From the NCBI GenBank assembly GCA_964017155.1, contig OZ024857.1, forward strand, positions 36,407,141 through 36,471,140: a stretch of 64,000 nucleotides of DNA. The letters are read 5' to 3'. Numbering within the stretch: the first letter of the stretch is position 1; the number at the start of each line of letters is the position of its first letter. The DNA comes from Oasisia sp. SBJ-2009 (taxonomy: Eukaryota > Annelida > Polychaeta > Sabellida > Siboglinidae). The notes beneath the pieces were generated by a model. That model made no database searches and was not told where the DNA came from. It was given only the letters and a program-made list of their open reading frames with translations. A program made the position numbers and the translations under genes. Below, piece by piece: positions 23,710 through 34,267 of this stretch.

Positions 23710-23959
23710 GTGACCAGTACTGCAGAGACTGGAGACTAGATCGGTCTCACACCCTTGACCGCGGTTGGAAACCACCACCAGCCAATGGCACCATGTCTGG
23801 ACTGGGCCAGTCACATGACTTTCGACTGCAGACCAGTGACCATGGCCGGAGATCGTATGACCTTGGACAGGGGTCATCCGTGTCGTCCTCCGGTGAATCC
23901 CTGTCCAGGTACCGCCCTGCCACCTGGTTGACAGAGTTGGAAGCAAGAAGAACAGGGAG
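23710..23959 (+). CDS. Large disordered protein, coding exon 3
   Basis: Acceptor CCCACAG|GT; donor GGGAG|GTGAGA, phase 2. It encodes about 83 residues, starting GDQYCRDWRLDRSHTLDRGW, then Ser/Gly-rich sequence with SSVSSSGESLSRYRPATWL. The phase-1 entry completes a Gly codon with the last base of exon 2, and the exit AG joins the first T of exon 4 as Ser, so both junctions agree. Trp- and Arg-containing short motifs in a polar background may be interaction motifs; I do not recognise them. Confidence 0.8.
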
Positions 23960-24599
23960 GTGAGAATCATGGATGGAAGAAAATTAGCTGCAATGTTTTA
24001 TTGTTCTAGATGTTTATATGCTAATTTTAAGTACACTGATAATGTGTTTGTTCTCTATTTTTCATTTTATAAAGTCAGTTTGTCTCTCAGTCACTTATTA
24101 GGTTTATATGTGGACCAGGTTCCAAAAAAATAGGCTCTATTTAACCATTGTCAATTCGTGTTTTCTGAAGCCATTAAGAACTGTTGAATGCAGTCACGAC
24201 CAAACAGTTATTTTGATAGCTTTTTATTATGTACCAATTAAATTTTCTGAAATTTATGAGAGAAAGTTATAAACAAATGAGGCTTCAACATAGTTAGTAT
24301 GCATTTAGTTTTGTTCATTTTTAAATAAGTCTGATGCAATTCCATATTAGTTATGGCTATTTACTAAAAACAAATCTCCAATAACTTTGATGTTATGTTG
24401 ATTACTTTGGTTTAAAATAATGATTGCATCTGACTCACTTTCTAATTTGTAATAACAATCACTCACAGACTATGATATGAGCTACTATCATTAATGACTT
24501 GCTTAATTTTGTGCCAAAGTACACTTTAAATATATTTTGTCAATATAGTCTTGATGGAGTTGAGTGAGATTATAGTTCCATCCTTTGTTCTCTTTCCAG
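23960..24599 (+). other. Intron 3
   Basis: A 640-base AT-rich intron, GTGAGA to TTTCCAG. Nothing notable inside. Confidence 0.8.
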
Positions 24600-27554
24600 T
24601 CTTCAGGATGGTTTTCGTGATCGCTCATGCAGCAACTCTTCAAAGGCAGAGAGCATTGCTTCGCTTCCCTGTCAGCCGGCCTCCCCGGCCTCCCAGGGCA
24701 GCTACACAGCCCCTCCCCAGAGACAACAGCGCCAGAACCGAGCACCACCGTCGTCTCAGCCTGGGCCAGTCAATGAACTTGGACTGGACTACGGTAGAAA
24801 GCACAGACGTAGACAGCCTGAAGTGTTTTCATCGGGGAGCTTGTCTAACGCACCTCTGGAGAATAATCTTGGGCTGCATCCAGACACCAGAGGGAGCAGT
24901 GACATCAGCAGTGCAACGTCTCCATCGTTCGTCAATGCAAAAACATACAACAACATCGCACGGCCGTATCGAGCCCCGATGGTTTTCGAGAAGACAGCTT
25001 CGATGCCTCCACACTGCGGCACGCAGCTAGTGAGCAAAGAAAGATTGTTGAACTTCAACAGCAGTACTCCTGTGTCACAGACCCTTGACCATGCATCATT
25101 TGTTAAACCTATTCCACGGTATCAGCAGAAATCAGCAAATCAGCTGTCGGTAGACGCAAACAGTTCCACCGGGGCTATGGTGGGACAACCAGCACCAACA
25201 ATGCAGGCTGCCGACTTCACAGAACACAAACCAAGATCGGCCCGTCCATTTGTGAGTCGACGAGCGCATACTGTAGACTTGGCCACGATTCACAAGTGGG
25301 ACATCGCGACAAAGAACAGCAGGCCACGCGCCAGCCTGTCAACGGTCACTGAGGCAGCAATGCCAAAAAGGCCGCGGGACAATCCAGTGGTCACCGAAAC
25401 AGCAGTGCCGAAGACACCACGGGGCAATCTGGCGGTCACTGAAACAGCAGTGCCTAAAAAGCCATGGGACAATCCGGCGTTTGACCATTCAATGCTGCAG
25501 CTAGATAACGCCATGAAACAGCTGAGGGAGGAGATCGCTGACGTCGATGTGATGCTTGAAGGAAAGTCACCAGATAAAAGTCCGTCACATCTTGATGTAA
25601 ACTCAAATTTCACCCAGTCCAGTTCCGCATCCAGCAAAGGTCGTGATGGGTCAACTAATATTGCACTGACTACAGAACCGCCCATTATCATTTCACCAGC
25701 TGATGATGGCATTCCCCAAAGTGCTACTACAGGAGATATGACATCACAGCCCCTGTCACATGACACAAACTCATTGCCACGTAGAAGCCAACCGCAGCAG
25801 CAGCTTGGCGTGAATGAAAGTCTTCAACGGGCTTCATCATTTGACACGGCAGACAGACAAAATAGGTTCACTCGCAGAACTGCTGAACAAAAAAGTAGAT
25901 TAGAGCAAAAGGAAATTGTTCCACCCTACAGAACTGAACCTCGACAAAGACTTGCGGAACCTGCCCCAGAACCTCTGCAGCGTGCCTCGTCCTTCGATGC
26001 TACAGACAGGCAAAATAGGTTCAATCGCAATCTCAGGACAGTTGAACCAAATGAAAGACTGGGGGAGAAGGAAGATACCCCACCCTGTAGAGGTGACCCT
26101 CGTCAAAGACTTGGGGTACCTGGACCTCTGCAAAAGGCATCATCATTTGACAGTACTGACAGGCAAGACAAGTTTACACACAACGTCAGGACTGCAGAAC
26201 CGAGTGATGGATTTGTGCAAAAGGAAATTGGCTTCCCTTACAAAGGTGTGTCTTATGACAAACTTTCACCTGTGCCTTTGACTGGGCCTGTGCAACGAGC
26301 GTCATCCTTTGACACAATGGACCGGTTTGCATACAACCTCAGGACTACTGAACCAAGTAGTAGATTGGGGCAGAAGGAAAATACCCCATCCTACAGAGTT
26401 GTAGAACATGAGACTAGTCCATCCTACAGAGTTGTAGAACATGAGACTAGTCCATCCTACAGAGGTGTAGAACATGAGACTAGTCCATCCTACAGAGTTG
26501 TAGAACATGAGACTAGTCCATCCTACAGAGTTGTAGAACATGAGACTAGTCCATCCTACAGAGGTGTAGAACTTGAGAATCGTGCAGAACCAGCGGCTGA
26601 TTCATTGGGGAGGGCTGCGTCTTTTGACACAAGGTTATTGGACTCGAACCATAGAACAAGACAAGAGGCAAGTCTTCCTGCAGTGAGACAACACACAGTG
26701 GACCGTCTGTGTGAGCCGCTGGACGATCTCCTGCAGGGAGCATCAACGTTTGACACAGTCAAGAAAAAAGAAAAATTCCAGCAGAATTCTGGCAAGAACG
26801 CCAGAACGACTTCCAAGCTGTCAGACGACCATAAGAACGTCCCGCCAACATACCGCCAGCCGCTGCCATCAGGTGGCGCCCCACCCTTGTCGAATGCGAC
26901 TGTCTCTCATGACACGTCCGGTTCTCGGACATTGACAAACTGTTCTTCACCGTCGTCATATTTTGTCCCCATCAACCCCGTCAATGACACGACGTCCTCT
27001 GTCGTCACCGACTACCCTCCAGCGGTTGTCAAGACAACGCCGCTCAAACAGACCTGCACCGTCGACGTGTCTTCGCTCACCAACCTGTTCTCGCCTCCGG
27101 AACCAGATTCGACGATCGTCCAACCGGAACGGGTCGCCTCGCCAACCGCTATCGCCATGGCAACGGCAACCGACTCGCCGGTGAAGTCGGCATTCCGCCG
27201 CACCGACCCGAACCGAAGGGCGAAGCTGGTGAAACAAAGAAGCCTCCCTTCCAGCTTCCTGGATGAGGATGGGGAAGAGCCAAAGGTACACCAGGCCCAG
27301 ACGAGAGACTTGGAGGCACACGAGTGGGAAGAGTCGTTCAACCGCCCCGACTCCCCCCTCGCCACTCCCCTTCTGCTCCCGAAGGAATCCATCATCATCC
27401 GCAACCGGTGCCATCGCACGGACTCGTCCTCGTCCAGTAGCGATTCGCTGTCCTCTCCACAGAGGTCGCCACGGGTGTCGCCTCGGATGCGCCGGCGGAA
27501 GAAGGGGGAGCGGGCTCAGACGCTGGGAGGATACCTGGCCGTGCCTGGACAGAG
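24600..27554 (+). CDS. Large disordered protein, coding exon 4 (repeat-rich)
   Basis: A single exon of 2,955 bases, acceptor CTTTCCAG|T and donor CAGAG|GTGAGT (phase 2), encoding about 985 residues without a stop. Features in order: Gln/Pro/Ser-rich start; three 15-residue repeats of the type AVPKxPxxNxxVTET (about 25348-25482); a short possible coiled coil around LDNAMKQLREEIADVDVMLE (about 25497-25560); six copies of an (L/V)Q(R/K)ASSFD-type motif at 25822, 25975, 26128, 26290, 26605 and 26731, the first three spaced exactly 51 codons; six 11-residue PSYRVVEHETS units (26386-26583); KQRSLPSSF, resembling a 14-3-3 site; and a Ser-run, SP-rich, polybasic C-terminal end. It is probably disordered and a phosphorylation platform (inference). 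No enzyme domain is seen. Confidence 0.88.
25822..26760 (+). repeat. Coding repeats with RASSFD motif, about 51-residue period
   Basis: The first three units are 153 bases apart exactly; later ones are 162, 315 (containing the inserted minisatellite) and 126. Each unit has (Q)RASSFD, then DRQxxF, a TxEPxxRL segment and a P-P/SYR segment. The arginine at -3 or -2 to serine fits basophilic kinases. The last units (AASFD, ASTFD) are decayed. Confidence 0.9.
26386..26583 (+). repeat. 33-base coding minisatellite, six units
   Basis: Six consecutive 33-base units encode PSYR(V/G)VEHETS. Only a GTT/GGT change and the final unit (VELEN) vary, so nucleotide identity is very high compared with the surrounding 153-base repeats, implying recent expansion. 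Being a multiple of three, copy-number change would keep the frame. Confidence 0.95.
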
Positions 27555-28477
27555 GTGAGTGAGTGGTCAGTGCAGTAACAGGTCAACATCTGTAAACTGA
27601 GGTGAATGACTCTAAAACATTCTGTGTGTTGTGAGAATTGTGTTTAGTAAAGATAAATTATATCGTGTAGAAACTAAGCAGTACTGTTGAAAATGGCTGG
27701 TTTCCAAGCTCCTGGTGTAAAGTAGGACAAAGTACACCATATTCAGTGAACTTCTTGCTAATGATTACCACCTCCGGCTGGTTGTGGGTAATGGAATAGA
27801 TAAATCAAGTTTTCAATGCGACACTAACACGATGACCTGGCATGAGTGTCTGCTAATGTATCCATCAGATGGCAGCACTGAGCCATGGCCAGCCCAGTGC
27901 CAGACAGTTTGCCTCTAGCATACTGTGCCTGCTGTGTGTGATGCATGTAGGTGCGTGTGCTGTCTCTTGCCCGCCTGGTCTTGGCTAGTCAAACTCCTGA
28001 TGTTATTCATCCATAATTTTGAGGCTAGCTTTAGGATACGGAAGCAGAGGGCGAAGAGAGAAAGCATGTTGGTAATTCGTGTGATTTACCGTGGCTGGCA
28101 ACTATATACAGCTACTAACAGCACCATCGCAGTTACCATGGCAACTTACACCATGACCCCATAACCCCATATTCCTCATAACTGTCACAGCTGACAACCG
28201 TAGGTGAGTCAAGTTTGTGTTAGGTGTAATGGGTACTCATACAAACAGTAAACTAATAACTAAATCTAGGCTGACAACATTGATCTACCAGGGTAGTTTA
28301 CTTACTGTCTGAAGCAGAAATCCAGGTGACAAAAATACAGTGCAACAATACTACCAACTACAGCTGTACTGGGTTGTGAGGTCCAACTTTTTAAATTTGA
28401 TTTAACCTTTTGGTTTCAAGCTTATTGACATCACCATTTATGCAATCAGTAATTAGTTTATTTGCTTTAAGACAGAT

Positions 28478-28483
28478 TACTTA

Positions 28484-28567
<84 letters not shown>

Positions 28568-28652
28568 TGTTAGTAAAATAACAGTGTATACTGGGTATGT
28601 GTGTATATATAATTATATATATATATATATTTTGGGTAACAAATACTTATTC

Positions 28653-28706
<54 letters not shown>

Positions 28707-28840
28707 TAAGTATGTGTATATATATATATATAATTATATATATATATATATGTGTGTGTATATATATAATTATATATATATATATATATAATTATATATA
28801 TACACACATACCCAGTATACACTGTTATTTTACTAACATT
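28478..28840. repeat. AT microsatellite inside nested inverted repeats
   Basis: A pure (AT)n run of about 78 bases occupies 28486-28564. Flanking it, AATGTTAGTAAAATAACAGT.. (28566 onward) is repeated in inverted orientation ending at 28840, with about 41 bases matching perfectly before the AT tracts slip by two bases. Within it TACTTATTCATATAT (28644) pairs with ATATATGAATAAGTA (to 28712), and a third copy of ACTTATTCATAT lies at 28478. The result is a nested hairpin of about 275 bases. Confidence 0.9.
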
Positions 28841-28890
28841 GCTCTTGCCCAAAAGTTCTCCGATATTCCTGATAGATTTATTATATCCCA

Positions 28891-29208
28891 TCATACAGCT
28901 CTGCTTAGTGATATGATATTCTGCATCCGTATACCACCCAGATTCCGGATCATCGTGGGTTTTATGTCTTCTCCTTTGGTGGGCATCAGACCCCAGGTGT
29001 CCACCTGATCCTCCTGGCCATCTGATCCGCTACAAACCATCTCCCTGCCAGACAGGGCCAGTGTGGATGTGGACGTGGACGTGGAGTGGTCTCTGTATAG
29101 ACCTGTGATTGATGTCCCCATCGTGGGTGTATGACTGCCAGGAGTGCTCCGTAAAGACCTTCCCAAGGAGCCAACCTTGGGTCCCCCAGCCTCCGCACCA
29201 ACTGGAAG
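28891..29208 (-). CDS. Candidate minus-strand coding exon, unknown product
   Basis: A GC-richer block in AT-rich intron 4. On the - strand, after CTCGCCTGCAG (a possible acceptor before 29208), an uninterrupted frame runs to TGA at 28891-28893. It encodes about 105 residues beginning [20 protein letters not shown], with an (ST)n stretch from TCCACG/TCCACA repeats, and then [20 protein letters not shown]. Composition looks protein-like and not random, but I recognise no family. It could be the last exon of a nested antisense gene or a mobile-element or retrocopy fragment. The open frame extends upstream to an ATG at 29238. Confidence 0.35.
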   Translation of the reverse strand, partial: LPVGAEAGGPKVGSLGRSLRSTPGSHTPTMGTSITGLYRDHSTSTSTSTLALSGREMVCSGSDGQEDQVDTWGLMPTKGEDIKPTMIRNLGGIRMQNIISLSRAV

Positions 29209-32200
29209 CTGCAGGCGAGATGCACAGAGGAGCATCATCCTCTGTGCTGGCGGTCAGGTTATTTTAGTGAGCTAGACCAGACCAGACCCGACCATCAGGC
29301 CTGGCTGGAGTCAGTGTCTCATAACACTCCAGGGTTGTGTTGGCTGTGGGTGGCTCGGCTTGGATTTGGTGGAAGTCTACTTGTCTTAGGTCGTCTCCTT
29401 TCTGCTGCTTGTTAGCCATGGGAAACTCGTGAGTACATCTTTGTCAGCATCCTTTTGTGCAGTTGGAATATGGTCTGTGATTCAAATTACATCATTGACA
29501 AAATTATGTAAACAAACCGCTTTGGTTATTTTTATTGCCTACCATAAAAAGACACAATTATTTTGTTGTAGGTTTTATATTTATACTCTATGGTTTTATA
29601 TTTATACACGTGTAGTAGGCAAAATATATTTTAAGAAATTTCCATAATATGTTCTGTGATATATCATTGTTATAAATATATTATAACAATAAAAGATAGT
29701 ACTACATGGTAAAACAGCTTGTTTTCTCAAGAGAGGGGGAGAGGAGGGGTGAGGAAAAAATGAGGAAGGGATCGGCAGGGATAGGGTGAGGGAGAGAGAG
29801 GGAGAGAGATTGGACAATATCTAATTACTTTTAGTGGCAATACATGTACTTGAAAAGTAGAATAACTACAACAATTAGTTGCACATCTTTGATGTTATTA
29901 CCTAGAACATTTGCATCCAAGTATGTTCTTGTAAGTGTGACAGACATGTTCTTGGGGCCTTGGAGGTGGCATATTGCTTACTTGGTTGTCATCTCCCATT
30001 GCAACTGTAGTTGAGGGAAAGCTTCATCCCAAGGATTCCTACATCATCTTACCTTTATGTATACTGCTAGTGATTCTGTCCTAGTGCTGTTGTCGTTGTT
30101 CTTCTTTTCAACTAGAAAGATGACTGTGGTCTGACTATCTGAATATCTGACTATCAGTCAACATTTGACCAAGATATTTGTTGAGGTTGACATTTGAAAA
30201 TAATGTTTTACTGGATTTATAAATAAAATGTATGTTTCTGAGAAAAGTGCCACTAACAAGTTAAAATAAAATATTTAGTATTCATGGTGTACACCAATCG
30301 CTGGTGTATTAAAAACTGTTGATAAAGTTATCATTGAGGATGATTATTCCATTTTAAGATATTAAATAGGCAGCTAAAATGCAGCATGTGTAATACATTT
30401 GGTATGCATAAAACACCAGTCATTATGGCAAGTGACGTTAAAGGACAAACCACAAATAAACCTCAGATTTTCAAACTAGAACATTACCAGATTATGTCCA
30501 ATATTTATTGTATTGACTTAATATTCTATATCATGACATTGTAACTTGAACACTATTCAATCATATTTACATTTCATGACTTTTGTGTCAAGGTGATTAA
30601 CCTGAAATTACACAAACCTTTCTATAAGTAAACATCCAGAATGTCTGCCAAATAGGCTACTTTTTGTTAGACCAGACCTGAATGTTAACAGATGTAACGC
30701 GCAGTAGCGTTTCTTTCTAAATGCCACCAGGCGCCAACAGACTGTAGTGTAACTTGCCAGTAGCTGTTTGTTGCTTTCTTGCTTGTTTACGTAATGCTTT
30801 GTTCTTGTCTAAACATGATCTTGTTGAAGGTTTCTGTGACAATTAGAAGTGTGCAAATTGTTTGTTGCATGTGAACAAATTATTATTCCAGTTAGTTTTG
30901 CCACCTACCCAGTGACCAAATATTTGTCATAGTAAAATATACATACAGTGTACTTGCATTTTCGTTTATGCAGTTATATAATTTTAACAAATGCAAGAAA
31001 GTAGATACTATTGATAACTATTATAATGCGATAACGGAGTAAAGGGTCATATTCATCACAAAACAAGTAAACACAGATATGTGCATATTGCAATGGAATG
31101 GGTGAATGCAGGATTGTGTCGAAAGTTTTGTTATAAATAAACAGTCTCCCACTGACGTATTATTCAGTGTATAATAATAAAACAAAGATAAAAATACAAA
31201 CCACCTGTTCTGTGCATTATTTCACTAGAACGCAAGAGGTGAAGTACGGGACTGTTTGTTGGTGATGTAGGAGGCCTTTGCGTGACTCATGTCAGGGTGA
31301 ATGTACTCTACCTCCCAGAGTGCACTGGTGTTCATTTGGTTCCTGGAACGATGAAAACATGAAAAATAAAAACATGTTTGGGTTGATTGATGGAAATGTC
31401 GTGCAGTTTTCTAGTCTAGTTAGAACATGTGGTTGATGTGTTCCAGTCTCATTTGTAAGTCCTTTCATGCTATGATTGAAAACTGTTCACGTTAAGAATC
31501 TGGTTTCCTAGAACATGAAACTAGTGGAGATTGAAAGGATGCCAGGTTGCTTAGGATATTGGGTTGAATATGGGTAGCTGTTCCAAGTTATTTATAACAA
31601 TAAGGCAGAAAACGAACAGTATAGAAAACTATAGATTGCAAATGATGAAACTATAAGTACTCATTTTTGCACAAGATATTCAGGGAATCAAAGGATCATT
31701 AAAATACTAAATGTATATGAAAAACGTAAATATTATTATATATGTCTCATTTATCCAGTTCTCTAATACCCAATTGTTTCACGCTCTGCCTGTTTTATGT
31801 GGAAACCATCTTTATACCATGTGTAATATGGTGTCATATTAATCCGCACATTTTGTTTATCTGACCAAAAGCCTTGAGAACCAGTGTCATAAAATGAGAC
31901 ATGACTGTATATGAGGCATGGGGTCAAATACATTTCTATTTAAATAAATTTCAGTGTATTTGAACCCATGTCTGGACTGTATAAGTAAAAAACATACATG
32001 TATGATGTATGTCCATTAAACAAATGAGTCCACACAACACAAATCAAAACTGGTAGAACTGTTTTTATAAATCAGTTGTTTCCTGGTCATTTGGAGTGGC
32101 ATGATGTTAAATGATAATTACTTTAAAATACACTACATTTAAAGGCCTTATCCTATCTAAATAAAACTATAATAATAAAATTATAAAGTTGTACAGGCTG

Positions 32201-32385
32201 TATATGATACAGTGACACATCTCTGGTTTACTGTGGTGCCACCTGGTGACTGTAGTATGTACTACATATTATTGCACGTACTGGCAGCATCTTTCTATAG
32301 ATTACCCATAACAACAGAGGTACCGTATTGGTTTCTCCAGCTATTTGCTTTATGGTTTTAGATCAATAGTGAGAAAAATGTGTAG

Positions 32386-32533
32386 CTGAATTTGGTGGAC
32401 ATTTGGACAAAACATGCCCGGCTAATCACTTTGTGGCAGAAGTATCCCATGTTGTATGATGTGACAGACAAATATTACTTAAGTAATGTTTTGATGGAGA
32501 GGGCATTTTGCGAGATTGGCGAAGAATTAACAG
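32386..32533 (+). pseudogene. Isolated MADF-domain half exon
   Basis: Flanked by an AG (TGTGTAG|CTG) and a GT (ACAG|GTAGTC), the frame reads LVDIWTKHARLITLWQKYPM, then LYDVTDKYYLSNVLMERAFC and EIGEELTG. This matches the N-terminal half of the MADF (Myb/SANT-like, Adf-1-type) DNA-binding domain: the pattern LI..V...P.LYD....Y......ERA..EI.EEL. The second half of the domain was not found nearby. The exon would be phase 0 in and phase 1 out, which does not fit the host gene between exons 4 and 5 (phase 2). I therefore read it as a relic of a separate gene or of a Harbinger-type transposon, some of which carry such domains. Confidence 0.6.
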
Positions 32534-32997
32534 GTAGTCAGAGGGTAACATTTACAATAGATCTTCCTAACCTTAAATTATAGTTCTATATTTCACATAA
32601 ATGCCGCATTGTCAATAGTGTTCCCAGCAACTACCAGAGGGAGCTTCAGCTGTGGAGCAGTATCAGTCACGATGTACACACTTCTCTGCCTCCCACGCCA
32701 AAGACATTAACATTAACTCCGACCTTGTGACTTATGCTGTGATTTACCAGTCCCCTGCCAGGGCCCATGTGTCAGTGGAGTCTGTCTGTGGTTATTAGTG
32801 GATGCTGGCTTTGGTCAGCTGGGTCTATGTTATCTCCTGGGAAAGAGCAAGCTCCTAGAATAGATGTAACATCTTCAGGAACTCACTGGGGAACCTGGTG
32901 TTATGTTGCTACCTTGGAAGGGCAACTGTGCCCACAGAATCCTGTTGGCATTGGGAAAACACGGTAAAGGCCGAATGGTCTCCAGGAATCTGGTGAA

Positions 32998-33062
32998 GCA
33001 GGGTCTAGTAAAGGTTAGAACACAGCTCCCTTAATTGGAAGATTCCGGGTTCAAATCTTTGT
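32998..33062 (+). mobile_element. tRNA-like SINE head (degenerate)
   Basis: TAGTAAAGGTTAGAAC resembles a pol III A-box region and GGGTTCAAATC (33047-33057) a B-box, with an anticodon-arm-like segment between. It continues into AT-rich DNA with no tail I can define. Probably a decayed SINE start and not a functional tRNA gene, since the acceptor stem is not closed. Confidence 0.4.
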
Positions 33063-33896
33063 AGTGTCATTTTGATCCATGGATGAGATAGTTCATTCCA
33101 CCTTGAATATAGACAGTATGAATATAGACAGTTTACATGATTATGTTTTTGTGTGTGTCTGTGCGTGCTACTGAGAAGGTACCTTTAATTTTATTTATTT
33201 GATCTCATAAACATAATTATCTAGATATATTCATGTATACATCATTTAAAATTTATTTAATATAAATCTGAGATCCAAATGATCTGACCATCTTTTGCTC
33301 TATAGTGTCTGCTCTATATTGTCTGTAACTCACTAATAATAGTTGGTAGGCTCTCATGAAAAAGTTTTTGTACAACAATGTGAGCAACCTCCCTCAATAT
33401 TTACACATGTCTAAGGAAATTAGGATTTTAAAATGTGCAAACTTGCTGTTAAAACAACGTTTTTCATTTCTACTATTTTGTGGCACATACACATTATATT
33501 TGATTAAGTCATGATACGTACCATTCAGTGAATCTTTAGCGTTGTATAACAATGTGTACTTTTTTCATCATGTCTACTTTGGCGACAGCAATTACTTTTT
33601 CATCTGATTTCCTATTATCAATTCTTTTACATCATGTTTGCTGTAAGGAACAGTATTTTGTCACCTTTGCCATCAACAACTGTTTTATGCTGTATTAAAT
33701 TAACTTCACTGATAGTATGTGTCCTACTTGATGTGCCATCACCAGTTATATTACATCCTATGACTATTTTGCCATCAATAATTGTTTTACTTCACATTTG
33801 CCCGCAACAATTGCATTTTGTCCCATTCACCATAAACAGTTTCTCAGTCCCTCCTTGTAACATGGATTTTACAGCCCACAATTTCTTGTGTTGCAG

Positions 33897-34267
33897 AAAC
33901 AGAAAGGCGAAGTCAGACAAGAAGTTAGGCAAGTCTTCAACGAGTGCCGTTAGTGCATCGCCCAGTCCTGCAGGATTACCCCAAAATGCTTCCACCACGA
34001 TGCCCTCTGATGGCCAACCCAAGAACCAAGGGGCTCATGGTAGACTCGCGAATGAGTGTGTACGAACTGCTTCCCCCGTTGCTTCGGCTCCTGCTGACCC
34101 TGAGGTCAGCGGGGTCAAATCAACGGGGTCAGATGGTAAGGCGACGAGACGTGACAACCGACATAGGTTTCAGAAGAACGAGACGAATTTAGCGAGACTC
34201 AAAGAGAGGCGCGACAAGAGTGTGCAGCGAAAGTCGCAACTGAACGTGTTGCCACCCGGCCAGCCAG
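33897..34267 (+). CDS. Large disordered protein, coding exon 5
   Basis: Acceptor TTGCAG|A completes the Arg codon split from exon 4; donor CCAG|GTGGGT leaves phase 1. It encodes about 124 residues: a Lys/Arg-rich start (RNRKAKSDKKLGKS), an Ala/Ser/Pro middle, then KATRRDNRHRFQKNETNLAR followed by LKERRDKSVQRKS. The last is a strongly basic, probably helical segment that could be a nuclear-localisation or actin/microtubule-contact patch (inference). Exon 6 follows only after a 20-kb intron. Confidence 0.8.

Larger units (their letters stand above)
27555..33896 (+). other. Intron 4
   Basis: A 6.3-kb intron. It contains the AT-rich nested palindrome (28478-28840), a minus-strand coding-like block (28891-29208), a purine-rich GAGAGG tract (29732-29810), an isolated MADF half exon (32386-32533) and a SINE-like head (about 32998-33062). 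The remainder is AT-rich without recognisable features. Confidence 0.7.

Noticed and set aside
26956..27414. 152-codon antisense frame opposite exon 4
   Set aside because: Overlaps a phase-confirmed + strand exon and has no family character.
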